Assembly (NCBI RefSeq): GCF_004382795.1
Contig: NZ_SMSG01000002.1
Location: forward strand, 558,001 to 622,000
Direction of reading: 5' to 3'
Length of the DNA stretch: 64,000 bases
Origin: Cumulibacter soli
GTDB lineage: Bacteria > Actinomycetota > Actinomycetes > Mycobacteriales > Antricoccaceae
The position numbers were made by a program, and so were the translations under genes. How positions within the stretch are numbered: position 1 is the first letter of the stretch; every line of letters begins with the position of its first letter. The notes beneath the pieces are model-generated. The model ran no database searches. It was not told where the DNA came from and saw only the letters and a list, made by a program, of their open reading frames with translations. Below are positions 7,966 to 18,642 of this stretch, one piece after another.

Positions 7966-8904
7966 TTACTCGCCGTCCGCGATTGACAAGGCGATGCCAT
8001 CGAGAATGTCGCTCTCGCTCACCGTCATTTCGTCGGCGCCGAGCTCGCGCAGCAACGAATCGAGGATGACCATCCCGGCGGGAAACACACCGGCTCGTCC
8101 CGGATGCATCGCCGGGTGCGCTGCGCGCTGCGCAGTATCGCGCGCACTCGCCCAGTCGTAGACGCGCCGCAACTCGGCCGATGACGTGCGCAGCCCGTGA
8201 ATCACGCTGGGGTCGTATCCGGGCAACTGATGCGCAATCGCAGCAGCGGTGGTCGCGGTTCCCGCGACTGCGATCACCCTCGCGTGCGGTAACGGAGGGA
8301 TCTGCGCGAGACCGTCCGCCAGCGCGCGGTGTACGTCGTCAGCGACGAGGGCGAGTTCGGCGGGCAACGGCGGGTCCGAGTGGACGTGTCGTTCGCTGAG
8401 CCGAACGACACCGATATTCATCGAAATTCCTTGATCTACCCCGGCGGCGTCACCGATGAAAAGTTCGGTAGATCCCCCGCCAATATCGATGACAATCGAC
8501 TCTTCGGTCAGCTCGAACCCGCTGAGTACGCCGGCAAACGTCAGACGACCCTCTTGATCTCCGGAGATGACCTCCGGGGTGACGCCGACGGTCGCGTTCA
8601 CCAGGTCGATGAGCTCCTCCCGGTTCGCTGCGTCCCTACTCGCGCTGGTCGCGACCATCCGCGTTGCGGCAACCTCATGGTCGGCGATCAGGTGCGCATA
8701 CTCCCGCAAGGTTGCTTCGGTACGCCGCAACGCCGCATCGGCGAACCGCCCGGTCGCATCGATTCCTTCACCCAGGCGCACGGTGCGCATCTCGCGCAAC
8801 ACCTGCCGAACTCGGCGGTCGGTGCCGGGCGCCACGTCTGCGATGAGTAGCCGCAGCGTGTTGGTACCGCAGTCGATCGCGGCGACCCGACGTACGCCAC
8901 CCAC
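7966..8904 (-). CDS. ppx: Exopolyphosphatase, Ppx/GppA family
   Basis: ASKHA-fold phosphatase acting on polyphosphate or pppGpp. The 312-residue protein has the phosphate-1 loop AIDCGTNTLRLLIAD at the N-terminus, the DIGGGSTEL phosphate-2 motif near residue 150, and the GTATTAAAI adenosine-type motif near 225. It is the short actinobacterial form without the C-terminal HD region. It follows DUF501 directly (stop at 8905, GTG start at 8904), so it is the last gene of the eno-ftsB-DUF501-ppx set, as in Mycobacterium (Rv1023-Rv1026). Confidence 0.93.
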   Translation of the reverse strand: MGGVRRVAAIDCGTNTLRLLIADVAPGTDRRVRQVLREMRTVRLGEGIDATGRFADAALRRTEATLREYAHLIADHEVAATRMVATSASRDAANREELIDLVNATVGVTPEVISGDQEGRLTFAGVLSGFELTEESIVIDIGGGSTELFIGDAAGVDQGISMNIGVVRLSERHVHSDPPLPAELALVADDVHRALADGLAQIPPLPHARVIAVAGTATTAAAIAHQLPGYDPSVIHGLRTSSAELRRVYDWASARDTAQRAAHPAMHPGRAGVFPAGMVILDSLLRELGADEMTVSESDILDGIALSIADGE

Positions 8905-9435
8905 CTAGCGCTTGCCCTTCTTCGCCGGGGGCAGTGGCGCCGACGCATCCACGCAAGGACCCTTAGCCCACCACTGCGGCAACATGGCCAACGCCTCGTC
9001 CCCGAGCGGATTCACCCCCGGCCCCTCGGCTAGAGAATGCGCGACCAGCACGTGCAAGCACTTCACCCGGGTCGGCATACCCCCCGCAGTGACCTCGTGA
9101 CCCAGCGGCTCAATAGCGTCCCGCGTCGCCAGATACTGCTCGTGCGCCGCCTGGTACTTCTCGGCCAGTTCGGCGTCCTCCTCGAGGCGAGCGGTCATCT
9201 CTTTCATCAGCCCGCTGGCTTCGAGCGTGCCGATAGCCGAGGCCGCACGGGGGCAGGTGAGGTAGTACATCGTCGGGAACGGTGCGCCGTCCTCGGTCCG
9301 CGGGTTCGTCTGCACGACGTCCGGCATCCCGCACGGACACCGATGGGCAACCGCTCGCGTCGCCCGCGGGCTGCGGCGTAGTTGATGATGCACCGCGGTG
9401 CGATCGGCGTCGGTGAACGCCTCGTGCGTGCTCAC
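8905..9435 (-). CDS. DUF501 family protein
   Basis: 176 residues, conserved actinobacterial protein of unknown function found between ftsB and ppx. It carries CPCGMPDVVQTNPR (three cysteines nearby, possible metal site), the signature PFPTMYYLTCPRA, and a C-terminal region with RVKCLHVLVAHSLAEGPGVNPLGDEAL, all typical for DUF501. Overlaps the ftsB stop by four bases, so translation is coupled. The product is cytoplasmic by sequence. Confidence 0.93.
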   Translation of the reverse strand: MSTHEAFTDADRTAVHHQLRRSPRATRAVAHRCPCGMPDVVQTNPRTEDGAPFPTMYYLTCPRAASAIGTLEASGLMKEMTARLEEDAELAEKYQAAHEQYLATRDAIEPLGHEVTAGGMPTRVKCLHVLVAHSLAEGPGVNPLGDEALAMLPQWWAKGPCVDASAPLPPAKKGKR

Positions 9436-10076
9436 TCGGCGGCTCCGTCGGCATCCGCGATGGAGTCGGCGAGGTCCTGCCCGGCGGAGGTATTTTCCTT
9501 CTTTGCCGCTTCCTCAGCCGCCTTCTCATCGGCGGCGACATCGCTGTCGGGGTCATTGTTCGCCACGACGTACATCTTCTCGCCCGGCTCGATGTAGTTC
9601 AGCCGATCGCGCGCCTGCGACTTGATGTAGGCGGGATCGTCCAGCAAATCGATCTCGTCGGTCAACTCTGCGATCGACGCTTTCTTGTCGGCAATCTGCT
9701 GTTGCAGACTCTCGAGTTCGGCTCGTTGGTTCATATAACTGGAGATCGGCAGGATGAGCAGCAACACCGCGCCGATCACTAGAACCCCGAGAGTGATCGC
9801 ACGCGAGTTCAGCCCTCGCGCGCCGGTCCGGGCGCGTGCGGCAGCATTGGTCGTCGCGCGCATAGGCTGCGCCGCCGACCGCCGGATCTGCGTTGGCCGC
9901 TCGGTAGCCCTACGAGCGGGTTTCGACCCGGGACGCGCGGTGTTGCGCGCGCCCGCAGCTCGACCGGACGTCGCGTTGACGCCACGACCGTTCGCGTTCT
10001 TGGCGCCCGCACGCGAGCGCGACGAGCCGCCGCGTCGCGAGGACTGCGGCGGCTTGCGATCACGTGCGGAGGCCAT
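9432..10076 (-). CDS. ftsB: Septum formation initiator FtsB/DivIC-like protein
   Basis: Small bitopic cell-division protein linking FtsL and FtsQ in the divisome. 214 residues: a long, very basic Arg/Ala-rich cytoplasmic region (1-90), one transmembrane helix (about 94-112), a coiled coil (115-148, LESLQQQIADKKASIAEL), then the conserved PAYIKSQARDRLNYIEPGE. An acidic tail follows. The long basic N-terminal extension is usual in actinobacteria. Six bases downstream of eno, so co-transcribed with it. Confidence 0.9.
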   Translation of the reverse strand: MASARDRKPPQSSRRGGSSRSRAGAKNANGRGVNATSGRAAGARNTARPGSKPARRATERPTQIRRSAAQPMRATTNAAARARTGARGLNSRAITLGVLVIGAVLLLILPISSYMNQRAELESLQQQIADKKASIAELTDEIDLLDDPAYIKSQARDRLNYIEPGEKMYVVANNDPDSDVAADEKAAEEAAKKENTSAGQDLADSIADADGAAE

Positions 10077-10082
10077 CGAGCG

Positions 10083-11375
<1,293 letters not shown>

Positions 11376-11521
11376 CTAAAGGTCTGTACGAACGAACAGG
11401 GCGTTGCGGTGCTCGAGCATCCAGAGCGGCACGCCTTTGGTCCACTTTAACGGCGCATTCCGCCGCTGCTGGGCTGCGCGCGCATCCGCGAGTGTGAGTT
11501 TCGCCTGAACCGGTGCCGGGC

Positions 11522-11562
11522 GGCTCTGCGCGGCCGGTTCCGGCTGGCTCTGCGCGGCCGGT
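11522..11562 (+). repeat. 17-bp direct repeat between mazG and eno
   Basis: GGCTCTGCGCGGCCGGT occurs at 11522-11538 and 11546-11562, separated by seven bases. It adjoins the duplicated 3' end of mazG. Confidence 0.85.
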
Positions 11563-11603
11563 CACTCCGCCAAGTCAGTCACGGCACGCAGCGAAGTTGC
11601 CAG
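11562..11603 (-). repeat. In-frame duplicate of the mazG 3' end
   Basis: Reading on past the mazG TGA on the minus strand, in the same frame, gives 13 sense codons ending in RAVTDLAE and a second TGA. The true mazG end is RAATDSAQ-TGA. DNA similarity is visible over about 35-40 bases with one small gap region. This is a diverged tandem copy of the gene end. Confidence 0.75.
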
Positions 11604-12224
11604 TCACTGCGCCGAGTCGGTCGCGGCGCGCAAGGCAGCGCGAAGTGCCGTCTCGGGATCGACACCGACCGCATCGGCTCGACGTACCACCGCCAGCAGA
11701 TCCGCCGCAACCTCACTGTGCGAATCACCGACATCGATCCGCAACTCAGCACCGCTACGTCGCTCTCGCCGTACGACCGCAGCGGCGACGGCGAGAGCGG
11801 GAGCAGACCAGGTGATTCCGTCGTACGGGCCGGAACGTTGCTTCTCGGCGGCCTTGATCGTCTCCCAGTTCGCGTTGACCTCGTCCGCGCCGCTGACTGC
11901 GGTATCGCCGAACACGTGCGGGTGACGGCGCTCGAGCTTTTCACACAGCGTCTCGGCGATGTCGTCGATCCCGAACGGGTCTTCGTCGTGTTCAGTGGCG
12001 ATACGTGCGTGAAACAGCACCTGCAGCAGGACGTCGCCGAGTTCTTCCTTGAGGTGCTCGCGATCGCCGGATCCGATGGCGTCGACCGCCTCGTAGGCCT
12101 CTTCGATGAGGTACTTCGCGAGCGATCCGTGGGTCTGCTCGGCATCCCACGGACAGCCACCCGGTGAACGCAACCGGTCCATCACGCGCACCGCGCGAGC
12201 CAGCCCCCGCTGCGTGTCGGTCAT
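11604..12224 (-). CDS. mazG: Nucleoside triphosphate pyrophosphohydrolase MazG
   Basis: Hydrolyses (d)NTPs to monophosphates and cleans damaged nucleotides. 206 residues with one MazG domain: PGGCPWDAEQTH, then the metal site LIEEAYEAVD and EELGDVLLQVLFHA (EExxE...ExxD pattern), then RRHPHVFG. The C-terminal third is a short helical extension. ATG at 12224 overlaps the upstream stop (TGATG), coupling it to the SurA-like lipoprotein. A second copy of the C-terminal codons lies in frame beyond the stop. Confidence 0.95.
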   Translation of the reverse strand: MTDTQRGLARAVRVMDRLRSPGGCPWDAEQTHGSLAKYLIEEAYEAVDAIGSGDREHLKEELGDVLLQVLFHARIATEHDEDPFGIDDIAETLCEKLERRHPHVFGDTAVSGADEVNANWETIKAAEKQRSGPYDGITWSAPALAVAAAVVRRERRSGAELRIDVGDSHSEVAADLLAVVRRADAVGVDPETALRAALRAATDSAQ

Positions 12225-13333
12225 CAGGAGGTGGGTACGCCGCCCGGAACACCGCCGGGCAATCCACCGCCGGGCACGCCGCCGCTCGGGTCGGCAGCCT
12301 GCTCGGGTTCGCTAAAGGTGTTCGGGTTCGGCGTACCGATACTCGGCAACCCCTGCTGCGGGTATTCAACTGTTCCGTAACGCGGGTTGACGTCGATATC
12401 GATCTTCTTCGCCTGCGCCGCAGCCTCGGTCATTCCTGCCTGGAAGAACTCTTGCTGAGCGGCCTGATCTGCCTGCGCTTGAAGGTCCGCATCGGGGGTG
12501 AGGTTGACCTTGTCCATCGTCACTACGAGGTAAACGAAGGCGCCGTTCTGGTCCGGGCCCTGCACGATGACGCCAGTGTCGCCCTCATCGATCGCCTGCA
12601 ACTGTTCGAGCACGTCGGGGTTCTGCGCCATCTGGGCACCGTCGACGGTTTCGGAGGACACCTCGTTCGTACCAGCCGGATTGTTCTCGTCCGGGTTGCT
12701 GTCGACCGCCTCTTGCAAGGTCATCCCCTGCTCGTTCACCTTCGCGGCCCAATCGTCGGCAAATGCCTGGTCGGCAGTGACCGTGGCCTGCACGTCATAG
12801 GTGGAGTACTGCCCCGGGTTCTCCTCGCGCTGCTTCTGCAGCTCCTCGAACTTCTCGGCCGACAGTTCTTCCTGCGTCGTACCGGTGACCTCTTCGCCGA
12901 ACTTCGCGTTCACCAGATTCGTCGCGATCCGCATCCGCATCTGTTCAGCCGTCAGCGGAGTGCCTTGGGCCGCGGCGGCTTCCTGGACCGACTCGATCGA
13001 CTGACCCTGCAACGACTCCTCGAACATATCGTCGATCTCTTCGTCACTCACGCTCACCCCGGCCTCGGCAGCGACGGCCTTCGAGATTTCGTACGACAGC
13101 ATGTCGTTGAGGTACTCGGTGCGGAACGCCTCACCCTGCTCCTCGAGCGCGTCACCGACAATCGGGTCGGCGTACGCGTCCTCAAGCGCCTGATCCAGCT
13201 CCTGGGTCGTGATGGTCTGATCGCCGATCTCGGCAACGGTGTTCGCGTTCATCGAACACGCGGTCAAGCTGGCGAAACCGAGCGCTGCCCCAACGAGGAC
13301 ACCGGCAGCACGCCGACGGAACTTCACAGTCAC
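12224..13333 (-). CDS. SurA N-terminal-like lipoprotein (putative foldase)
   Basis: Secreted lipoprotein, 369 residues. The signal peptide ends in lipobox LTAC (Cys at about 26). The next segment EIGDQTITTQELDQAL is typical of SurA/PrsA N-terminal domains, followed by a helical region. No clear parvulin PPIase core is evident, but an FVYLVVTMDKV strand-like segment follows. The C-terminus is Pro/Gly-rich (GGVPGGGLPGGVPGG). Two GTG codons (13333, 13327) are possible starts. It occupies a place between mfd and mazG; in M. tuberculosis the lipoprotein lpqU is nearby but on the other side of mazG. Function as an extracellular chaperone is inference. Confidence 0.8.
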   Translation of the reverse strand: MTVKFRRRAAGVLVGAALGFASLTACSMNANTVAEIGDQTITTQELDQALEDAYADPIVGDALEEQGEAFRTEYLNDMLSYEISKAVAAEAGVSVSDEEIDDMFEESLQGQSIESVQEAAAAQGTPLTAEQMRMRIATNLVNAKFGEEVTGTTQEELSAEKFEELQKQREENPGQYSTYDVQATVTADQAFADDWAAKVNEQGMTLQEAVDSNPDENNPAGTNEVSSETVDGAQMAQNPDVLEQLQAIDEGDTGVIVQGPDQNGAFVYLVVTMDKVNLTPDADLQAQADQAAQQEFFQAGMTEAAAQAKKIDIDVNPRYGTVEYPQQGLPSIGTPNPNTFSEPEQAADPSGGVPGGGLPGGVPGGVPTS

Positions 13334-13401
13334 GACGAAGAGGACCTTTCGCAGAGGTAGAACAACCGAACTACTGTCTCACACCCGACTTGGTGACCTC
13401 G

Positions 13402-16400
13402 TTAACCACCGGCCACTGGCTGCGGGACGGGTGCGAGGTCCTGCAGCAACTGCCGCGCCCACTCGACAACCGCCGCGTTGCGCAGTGGCGGTGCAGCAAC
13501 CCCGCTGCCTTCCGTCGGCCGCGGAACGCTGACCAACGACAGGTTTGGCTTGTACGTCGCACCCTTGTACATCCGGGCAAGCTTCATTTGAGCGGAGTCA
13601 CCGAGTTTCATCGGCTGTATCCGCACCATTTTGCCTCCAGCGGCAATTTCGTGCACGCCGCTGACCTTGGCTCGCTCGCGTAGCAGCGCGATGGCGATCA
13701 GATTCTCCACCTCGGTAGGAACTGGGCCATAGCGGTCGGTCAGTTCGTCACGCACCGCTGCCGCTTCTTCCTCATTGGTGACAGCCGCTAGTTTGCGATA
13801 GATCTCCAGCCGTAGCCGCTCGCCGTCGATGTAATCGTGCGGTACGTGCGCGCTGACCGGCAGATCGATGCGGATTTCGGCGACGTCCTGCGCCTGCTTG
13901 TCACCGCGGTACTCCGCGACGGCCTCCCCCACCAGCCGCACGTACAGGTCAAACCCGACGCCGGCGATGTGCCCGGACTGTTCGCCACCGAGCAGATTTC
14001 CAGCGCCGCGGATCTCCAAGTCCTTCATCGCCACGGCCATACCGGCGCCCAGTTCCGAGTTCTGCGCGATAGTGGCCAGTCGGTCGTACGCGACGTCACC
14101 GAGCGGTTTGTCCGGCGGGTACAGGAAATATGCGTAGGCGCGTTCACGCGAGCGGCCCACCCGACCGCGGATCTGGTGCAACTGGCTCAGTCCGAGGATG
14201 TCCGCGCGCTCGACGATCAAGGTGTTCGCGTTCGGTACATCCAGTCCAGCTTCGATGATCGTGGTGGCCACCAGAACGTCGTACTCGCGTTCCCAGAAGC
14301 CCATCATCACCTTCTCGAGCTGGTCCTCGCTCATTTTTCCGTGCGCGACCGCTACGCGGGCATCGGGAACCAAATTGCGAATCCGGGCCGCAGCCTTATC
14401 GATCGAGCTCACCCGGTTGTGCAGGTAGAACACCTGACCATCGCGCAGCAGTTCACGGCGTATTGCCGCGCCGACCTGTTTCTCGGAATACGCTCCGACG
14501 AAGGTCAAGATCGGGTGCCGCTCCTCCGGCGGGGTGAGCATCGTGGTCATCTCACGGATACCGGTCAGGCTCATCTCCAGCGTGCGCGGGATGGGTGTTG
14601 CCGACATCGTCAGCATGTCGACGGCGGTACGCAACTGCTTGAGATATTCCTTGTGCTCGACGCCGAATCGTTGTTCCTCGTCGACGATCACCAGGCCCAG
14701 GTTCTTGAATCGAGTCGACGGCTGCAGCAACCGGTGCGTACCGATTGCGATATCCACCGAACCATCTGCGACGCCTTCCAGCAACGTGTCGGCATCGCTT
14801 TTGGGAGTGAACCTGGACAGTTGCGCGATTTTGACCGGGAACTGCTCGCACCGCTCCACGAATGTTTGGTAATGCTGTTGCGCAAGCAGCGTGGTCGGCA
14901 CCAGCACCGCAACCTGCTTACCGTCCTGGACGGCTTTGAACGCCGCACGGACGGCGACCTCGGTCTTGCCGTATCCGACGTCCCCGCAGATCACCCGATC
15001 CATCGGGACCGACTTCTGCATATCGGCCTTGACCTCGTCGATCGCCGCCAACTGATCGGGGGTTTCGACGTACGGAAACGCGTCCTCGAGTTCACGCTGC
15101 CATGGGGTGTCCGGCCCGAAGGCATATCCGGGCGCGGACGTGCGTGCGGCGTACAACCGAACGAGTTCGCCCGCGATCTCCTTAACCGCTTTACGCGCAC
15201 GGCTCTTGGTTTTCTGCCAGTCGGCTCCACCGAGTTTGTGCACGGTCGGCATATCACCGCCGACATACTTGGTGACCTGCTCGAGTTGATCGGTCGGTAC
15301 GAACAGCCGATCGCCCGGTTGCCCGCGTTTGGAGGACGCGTACTCGAGGATCAGATACTCACGGTCGGCGCCGTTGATCTGACGCTGCACCATCTCGATG
15401 TATTTACCGACGCCGTGCTGTTCGTGTACGACGAAATCGCCTGGCTGCAGTTGCAGCGGGTCGATCGCGTTACGACGGCGGGTCGGCATCCGGCCTAGTT
15501 GCTTCCTCGCGGCGCCGCGTGAACTGGTGATGTCCGACTCGGTGATCAGCGCGAGTTTGGCGGACGGCGCGAGGAAGCCGGCATCCAGGTCGGCGGTCGT
15601 GACCGTGACGATGCCGCCTCGCGGCGAGGTCGCGATCTCCTCGATCAGCTGCCCGGCGATATTGACATCGGCGAGCCGTTCGATCGACCGGGACGCCGGG
15701 CCATGACCGGCGAACGTCAGCACCACTGACCAGCCGCGGCCGGTGTAGTCGCGGATGTCGCGCATCAGCCGGTCGGGATCGCCGACGTACTGATCGACGG
15801 CGTGCGCGTCCACGCTCAGTTCACCCTCGGTATCGCCACCTAGCGGGTCGAGATCCCACCAGGTCTGTCCGGCAGCGAGCGCTGATTCGCGTACATCTTC
15901 GATGGTTCGGTACGTCGATGCGCCGAGATCGATAGGTGAGCTGCCACCACCTGCCGCGACCGCCCACGAGGCATCCAGGAACTCCTCACTGGACTGCACC
16001 ATTTCCAGCGCGCGAGCGCCGGCGCGCTGCGGATCGCACAGCACGATCAGCGACTGCTTCGGTATCTGCTGAACGAGCAACTCCAGCCCATGATCGGCGT
16101 CGACGAGCGCCGGGATCAGTGACTCCATACCCTCCACGACGTTGCCCAGGCTGATTGGTTCGAGCATCTCAGCCAGTTCGGGGTGCTCGCCGAGCAGATC
16201 GGCGGCACGACTGCGCACCTCCTCGGTCAGCAACAATTCGCGGCACGGCGGCGCCCACAGAGATTCCGGCAGCTCACCGAGGGAGCGTTGGTCGGCCACG
16301 GAGAAGAATCGCAACTCCTCGACCTCATCGCCCCACAGTTCGACGCGGACGGGGTGCTCGGATACCGGCGGAAATACGTCGACAATCCCGCCGCGTACCG

Positions 16401-16953
16401 CGAATTGGCCACGTTTCTCCACGATGTCGCAGCGGTCGTAACCGATAGCGACCAGATCGGTGACGATCTGCTCGAGTTCGCGTTCATCGCCCTTGTGCAG
16501 GTGCACCGGGCGCAACTCAGCGAGACCGGCAACCATCGGTTGCAGCAGGCTACGCACCGGCGCGACGATCACCCGCAATCTGCCGTGCTCTTCGGGGTAC
16601 TTCAGTCGGCGCAGCACGGACAACCGGGCGCCTACGGTGTCGGCGCGCGGGGAAAGTCGTTCGTGCGGCAACGTCTCCCAGGACGGAAAGTGTCCGACCT
16701 CGTCTGCGGGCAGCAGTGCACCCAGTGCAGCGGTGAGCCGTTCTGCGTCTTGGTTCGTCGCGGTCACCGCGACAACCGGCCGCTGCTCATTGCGAGCGAT
16801 CGCGGCGGCGATCAAGAACGGCTGGACCGGTTGCGGGCAGCGCACCGATTGATCGGTACCGGCCCCCAACGAATCCAGCGCGGCCGCGAAAGCCGGGTCG
16901 TCATCGAGGAGGCCCAGCAGCCCCCGTAGCCGAGCGGTTGCCTGCTGGGTCAT
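13402..16953 (-). CDS. mfd: Transcription-repair coupling factor Mfd
   Basis: Superfamily 2 DNA translocase that removes stalled RNA polymerase and recruits UvrA. 1183 residues, the usual size. Order: UvrB-like damage module (about 30-400), RNA polymerase interaction domain (DFVVHEQHGVGKYI), helicase core with Walker A GDVGYGKTE (about 655) and DEEQ box DEEQRFGVEHKE (about 755), motif VI HQIRGRVGRSRERAYAYFLY, and the C-terminal TRCF domain. The ATG at 16953 has GGAG seven bases upstream; the reading frame stays open for 51 more codons upstream without support. Divergent from the lipid kinase gene. Confidence 0.97.
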   Translation of the reverse strand: MTQQATARLRGLLGLLDDDPAFAAALDSLGAGTDQSVRCPQPVQPFLIAAAIARNEQRPVVAVTATNQDAERLTAALGALLPADEVGHFPSWETLPHERLSPRADTVGARLSVLRRLKYPEEHGRLRVIVAPVRSLLQPMVAGLAELRPVHLHKGDERELEQIVTDLVAIGYDRCDIVEKRGQFAVRGGIVDVFPPVSEHPVRVELWGDEVEELRFFSVADQRSLGELPESLWAPPCRELLLTEEVRSRAADLLGEHPELAEMLEPISLGNVVEGMESLIPALVDADHGLELLVQQIPKQSLIVLCDPQRAGARALEMVQSSEEFLDASWAVAAGGGSSPIDLGASTYRTIEDVRESALAAGQTWWDLDPLGGDTEGELSVDAHAVDQYVGDPDRLMRDIRDYTGRGWSVVLTFAGHGPASRSIERLADVNIAGQLIEEIATSPRGGIVTVTTADLDAGFLAPSAKLALITESDITSSRGAARKQLGRMPTRRRNAIDPLQLQPGDFVVHEQHGVGKYIEMVQRQINGADREYLILEYASSKRGQPGDRLFVPTDQLEQVTKYVGGDMPTVHKLGGADWQKTKSRARKAVKEIAGELVRLYAARTSAPGYAFGPDTPWQRELEDAFPYVETPDQLAAIDEVKADMQKSVPMDRVICGDVGYGKTEVAVRAAFKAVQDGKQVAVLVPTTLLAQQHYQTFVERCEQFPVKIAQLSRFTPKSDADTLLEGVADGSVDIAIGTHRLLQPSTRFKNLGLVIVDEEQRFGVEHKEYLKQLRTAVDMLTMSATPIPRTLEMSLTGIREMTTMLTPPEERHPILTFVGAYSEKQVGAAIRRELLRDGQVFYLHNRVSSIDKAAARIRNLVPDARVAVAHGKMSEDQLEKVMMGFWEREYDVLVATTIIEAGLDVPNANTLIVERADILGLSQLHQIRGRVGRSRERAYAYFLYPPDKPLGDVAYDRLATIAQNSELGAGMAVAMKDLEIRGAGNLLGGEQSGHIAGVGFDLYVRLVGEAVAEYRGDKQAQDVAEIRIDLPVSAHVPHDYIDGERLRLEIYRKLAAVTNEEEAAAVRDELTDRYGPVPTEVENLIAIALLRERAKVSGVHEIAAGGKMVRIQPMKLGDSAQMKLARMYKGATYKPNLSLVSVPRPTEGSGVAAPPLRNAAVVEWARQLLQDLAPVPQPVAGG

Positions 16954-17107
16954 CGCGTATCTCCGTGATCGTGCTGAGGCCCGCGTGCTGGCAGCACGCA
17001 GAACAGCCCCACTACGAGGTTTCGAGGGGGTTGATGCACCCATCTTAACGCCGCCGCGCGACATGTTTCCGGTCCACGAACCGTCGGTGCCCCGCGGGGC
17101 CGCCAAC

Positions 17108-17398
17108 GCTCACAAGGGTTCCTCGGGCGGCTGGACAATCTGTCGTTCCCCGGGGCCATGGCGCGCAAGGATTCCACTACCGGCTCAACAAACCCGCGGG
17201 TTTACCACCGGCGTCGTCTGCGCTCACGAGAACTTCACGAGCGCCTCAGGAACCCGCCGCTCGCCGCGTGCCATCTACGCTCACGCGCATTTCCACGACC
17301 GGCTCAAGAAAGCCACCTATTCCCCGCGGGCTACTCGGCACTCATACGGGTTCGCGACCCGCTCAACAGCGGGTCGGTTCCGCACGGACGTCGTCTGC
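17108..17398. repeat. Degenerate ~58-bp tandem repeat in the mfd/lipid-kinase intergenic region
   Basis: The 450-base stretch 16954-17404 has no convincing gene. It contains about five diverged units starting near 17108, 17162, 17222, 17279 and 17340, most opening with GCTCAC or a variant. Units near 17171 and 17289 share (A)TTCCAC[TG]ACCGGCTCAA[CG]AAA, and two units end in GTCGTCTGC. Unit length is 54-61 bases. The last unit ends seven bases before the kinase start. Confidence 0.6.
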
Positions 17399-17404
17399 GG
17401 CACG

Positions 17405-18421
17405 ATGAGAATCATGTCGCCGCTACCCGCCACTCGCCTACCATTCGGGCGGCGGCGTTCCACCCGATTCCCGATCGCTGGCCGCCTGATCGGGTCAGCA
17501 AAGGGCTCGCACCAGATCGGTGTTGTACTGCACCCGCAGAAGCGTGATTCGACGCTCGCGCGCGAACTGCTGGATCAGGGCGCCGCGAAGGCAGGCTGGC
17601 CACGTCCGCTGTTCTACGAGACGAGTATCGCCGAACCGGGAACCGGACAAACTCGCCGCGCGCTAGCCGACGGCTGCGATCTGATTATTGCGTGCGGCGG
17701 AGACGGCACGGTGCGTGTCGTTGCTGACGCGCTGCGGCATACCCGGATCCCGCTCGGAATCATACCGATCGGGACTGCGAACATTTTTGCTCGTAACTTG
17801 GTGCTGCCGACCCGCGATCTGAATGTCGCGGTGATGATCGCGATGCATGGCGAGGCGGCGGCGGTCGACATCGGAGTGGCACGTACGACGACGTCCGCGC
17901 AGCAACGCGATCACGTGTTTCTGGTCCTAGCCGGAATCGGACACGACGCAACTACGGTTCAGGGCACCCGTCCGGCGCTCAAGGAACGCGCCGGATGGCT
18001 GGCATATCTGGAATCAGCCAGTCGACACGCGTGGCTGCGGCCGATTGAGATGACCTTGCAGTACCCGGCCAACCCACCGCGCACGGTGCAGGCCTGGAGC
18101 GTGGTCATCGGAAACTGCGGCAAGGTGCCAGGCGGAATCGCTGTGTTCCCTGGCGCAGTAATCGACGACGGCGTACTCGACGTACTCGAGGTCACGGTGA
18201 CGCATCCGGTGCAATGGGTACCGATCGGGGTGAAAGGACTGTTGCATCTGCGTGCGCGCACACCGGGATTACGGCACGCATTCGCACCCCAGGTGACGAT
18301 CGAGCCCAGTGAACCTCAACCGGTACAGGTGGACGGCGACGTGATCACGGGCGTGCGCCGACTGGACGTCGGTGTGGATCATCGGGCGGTGGTGGTACGG
18401 GTGCCGAAACCGCGGGCGTGA
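17405..18421 (+). CDS. Diacylglycerol kinase family lipid kinase (YegS/BmrU-like)
   Basis: Predicted cytoplasmic or peripheral membrane lipid kinase, 338 residues. Core motif IIACGGDGTVRVVADAL (ATP-binding GGDGT), then GIIPIGTANIFARNL, the AGIGHDATT segment, and a C-terminal beta domain with GVLDVLEV and VQVDGD. These match the DAGK catalytic family that phosphorylates diacylglycerol or related lipids. The ATG at 17405 is the first reasonable start; a second ATG at 17414 gives nearly the same protein. The frame is open upstream through the repeats but that part looks non-coding. Confidence 0.88.
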   Translation: MRIMSPLPATRLPFGRRRSTRFPIAGRLIGSAKGSHQIGVVLHPQKRDSTLARELLDQGAAKAGWPRPLFYETSIAEPGTGQTRRALADGCDLIIACGGDGTVRVVADALRHTRIPLGIIPIGTANIFARNLVLPTRDLNVAVMIAMHGEAAAVDIGVARTTTSAQQRDHVFLVLAGIGHDATTVQGTRPALKERAGWLAYLESASRHAWLRPIEMTLQYPANPPRTVQAWSVVIGNCGKVPGGIAVFPGAVIDDGVLDVLEVTVTHPVQWVPIGVKGLLHLRARTPGLRHAFAPQVTIEPSEPQPVQVDGDVITGVRRLDVGVDHRAVVVRVPKPRA

Positions 18422-18585
18422 ACGCGGCATCCCGACTGCCGAGGACCATCGACCAGCATCAGACCTGCCTCAGCCAGACGTATCAGACCGCGAAACACGA
18501 TTGTTCCGGGCAGCCAGTCCACCAGCGTTGAAATGCTGCCGACGTCCCGAAAGCAACCGACCTCAGCGCACCGGGCCGCAAAAGA

Positions 18586-18642
18586 CGCAGTGAAAACAGC
18601 AGGGCATCGCGCTCTGCGCGATGCCCCCTCGATTTCACTGCG
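18586..18642. terminator. Large two-part hairpin, likely terminator
   Basis: Inner stem GGGCATCGCGC (18602-18612) pairs perfectly with 18616-18626 over a TCT loop. An outer 10-bp stem CGCAGTGAAA (18586-18595) pairs with TTTCACTGCG (18633-18642). It lies between convergent genes (lipid kinase, cysQ). The outer arms provide A/T-rich ends for both strands. Confidence 0.65.

Noticed and set aside
13837-15498. 553-codon plus-strand frame inside mfd
   Set aside because: Antisense shadow of the Mfd helicase core caused by high GC; no motif or ribosome site.
17108-17398. CRISPR array
   Set aside because: The repeats are degenerate, of variable length and without regular unique spacers, and no cas genes are near.
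16985-17404. N-terminal extension of the lipid kinase frame
   Set aside because: The extension runs through degenerate repeats and has no similarity to the family; the kinase fold starts after 17405.
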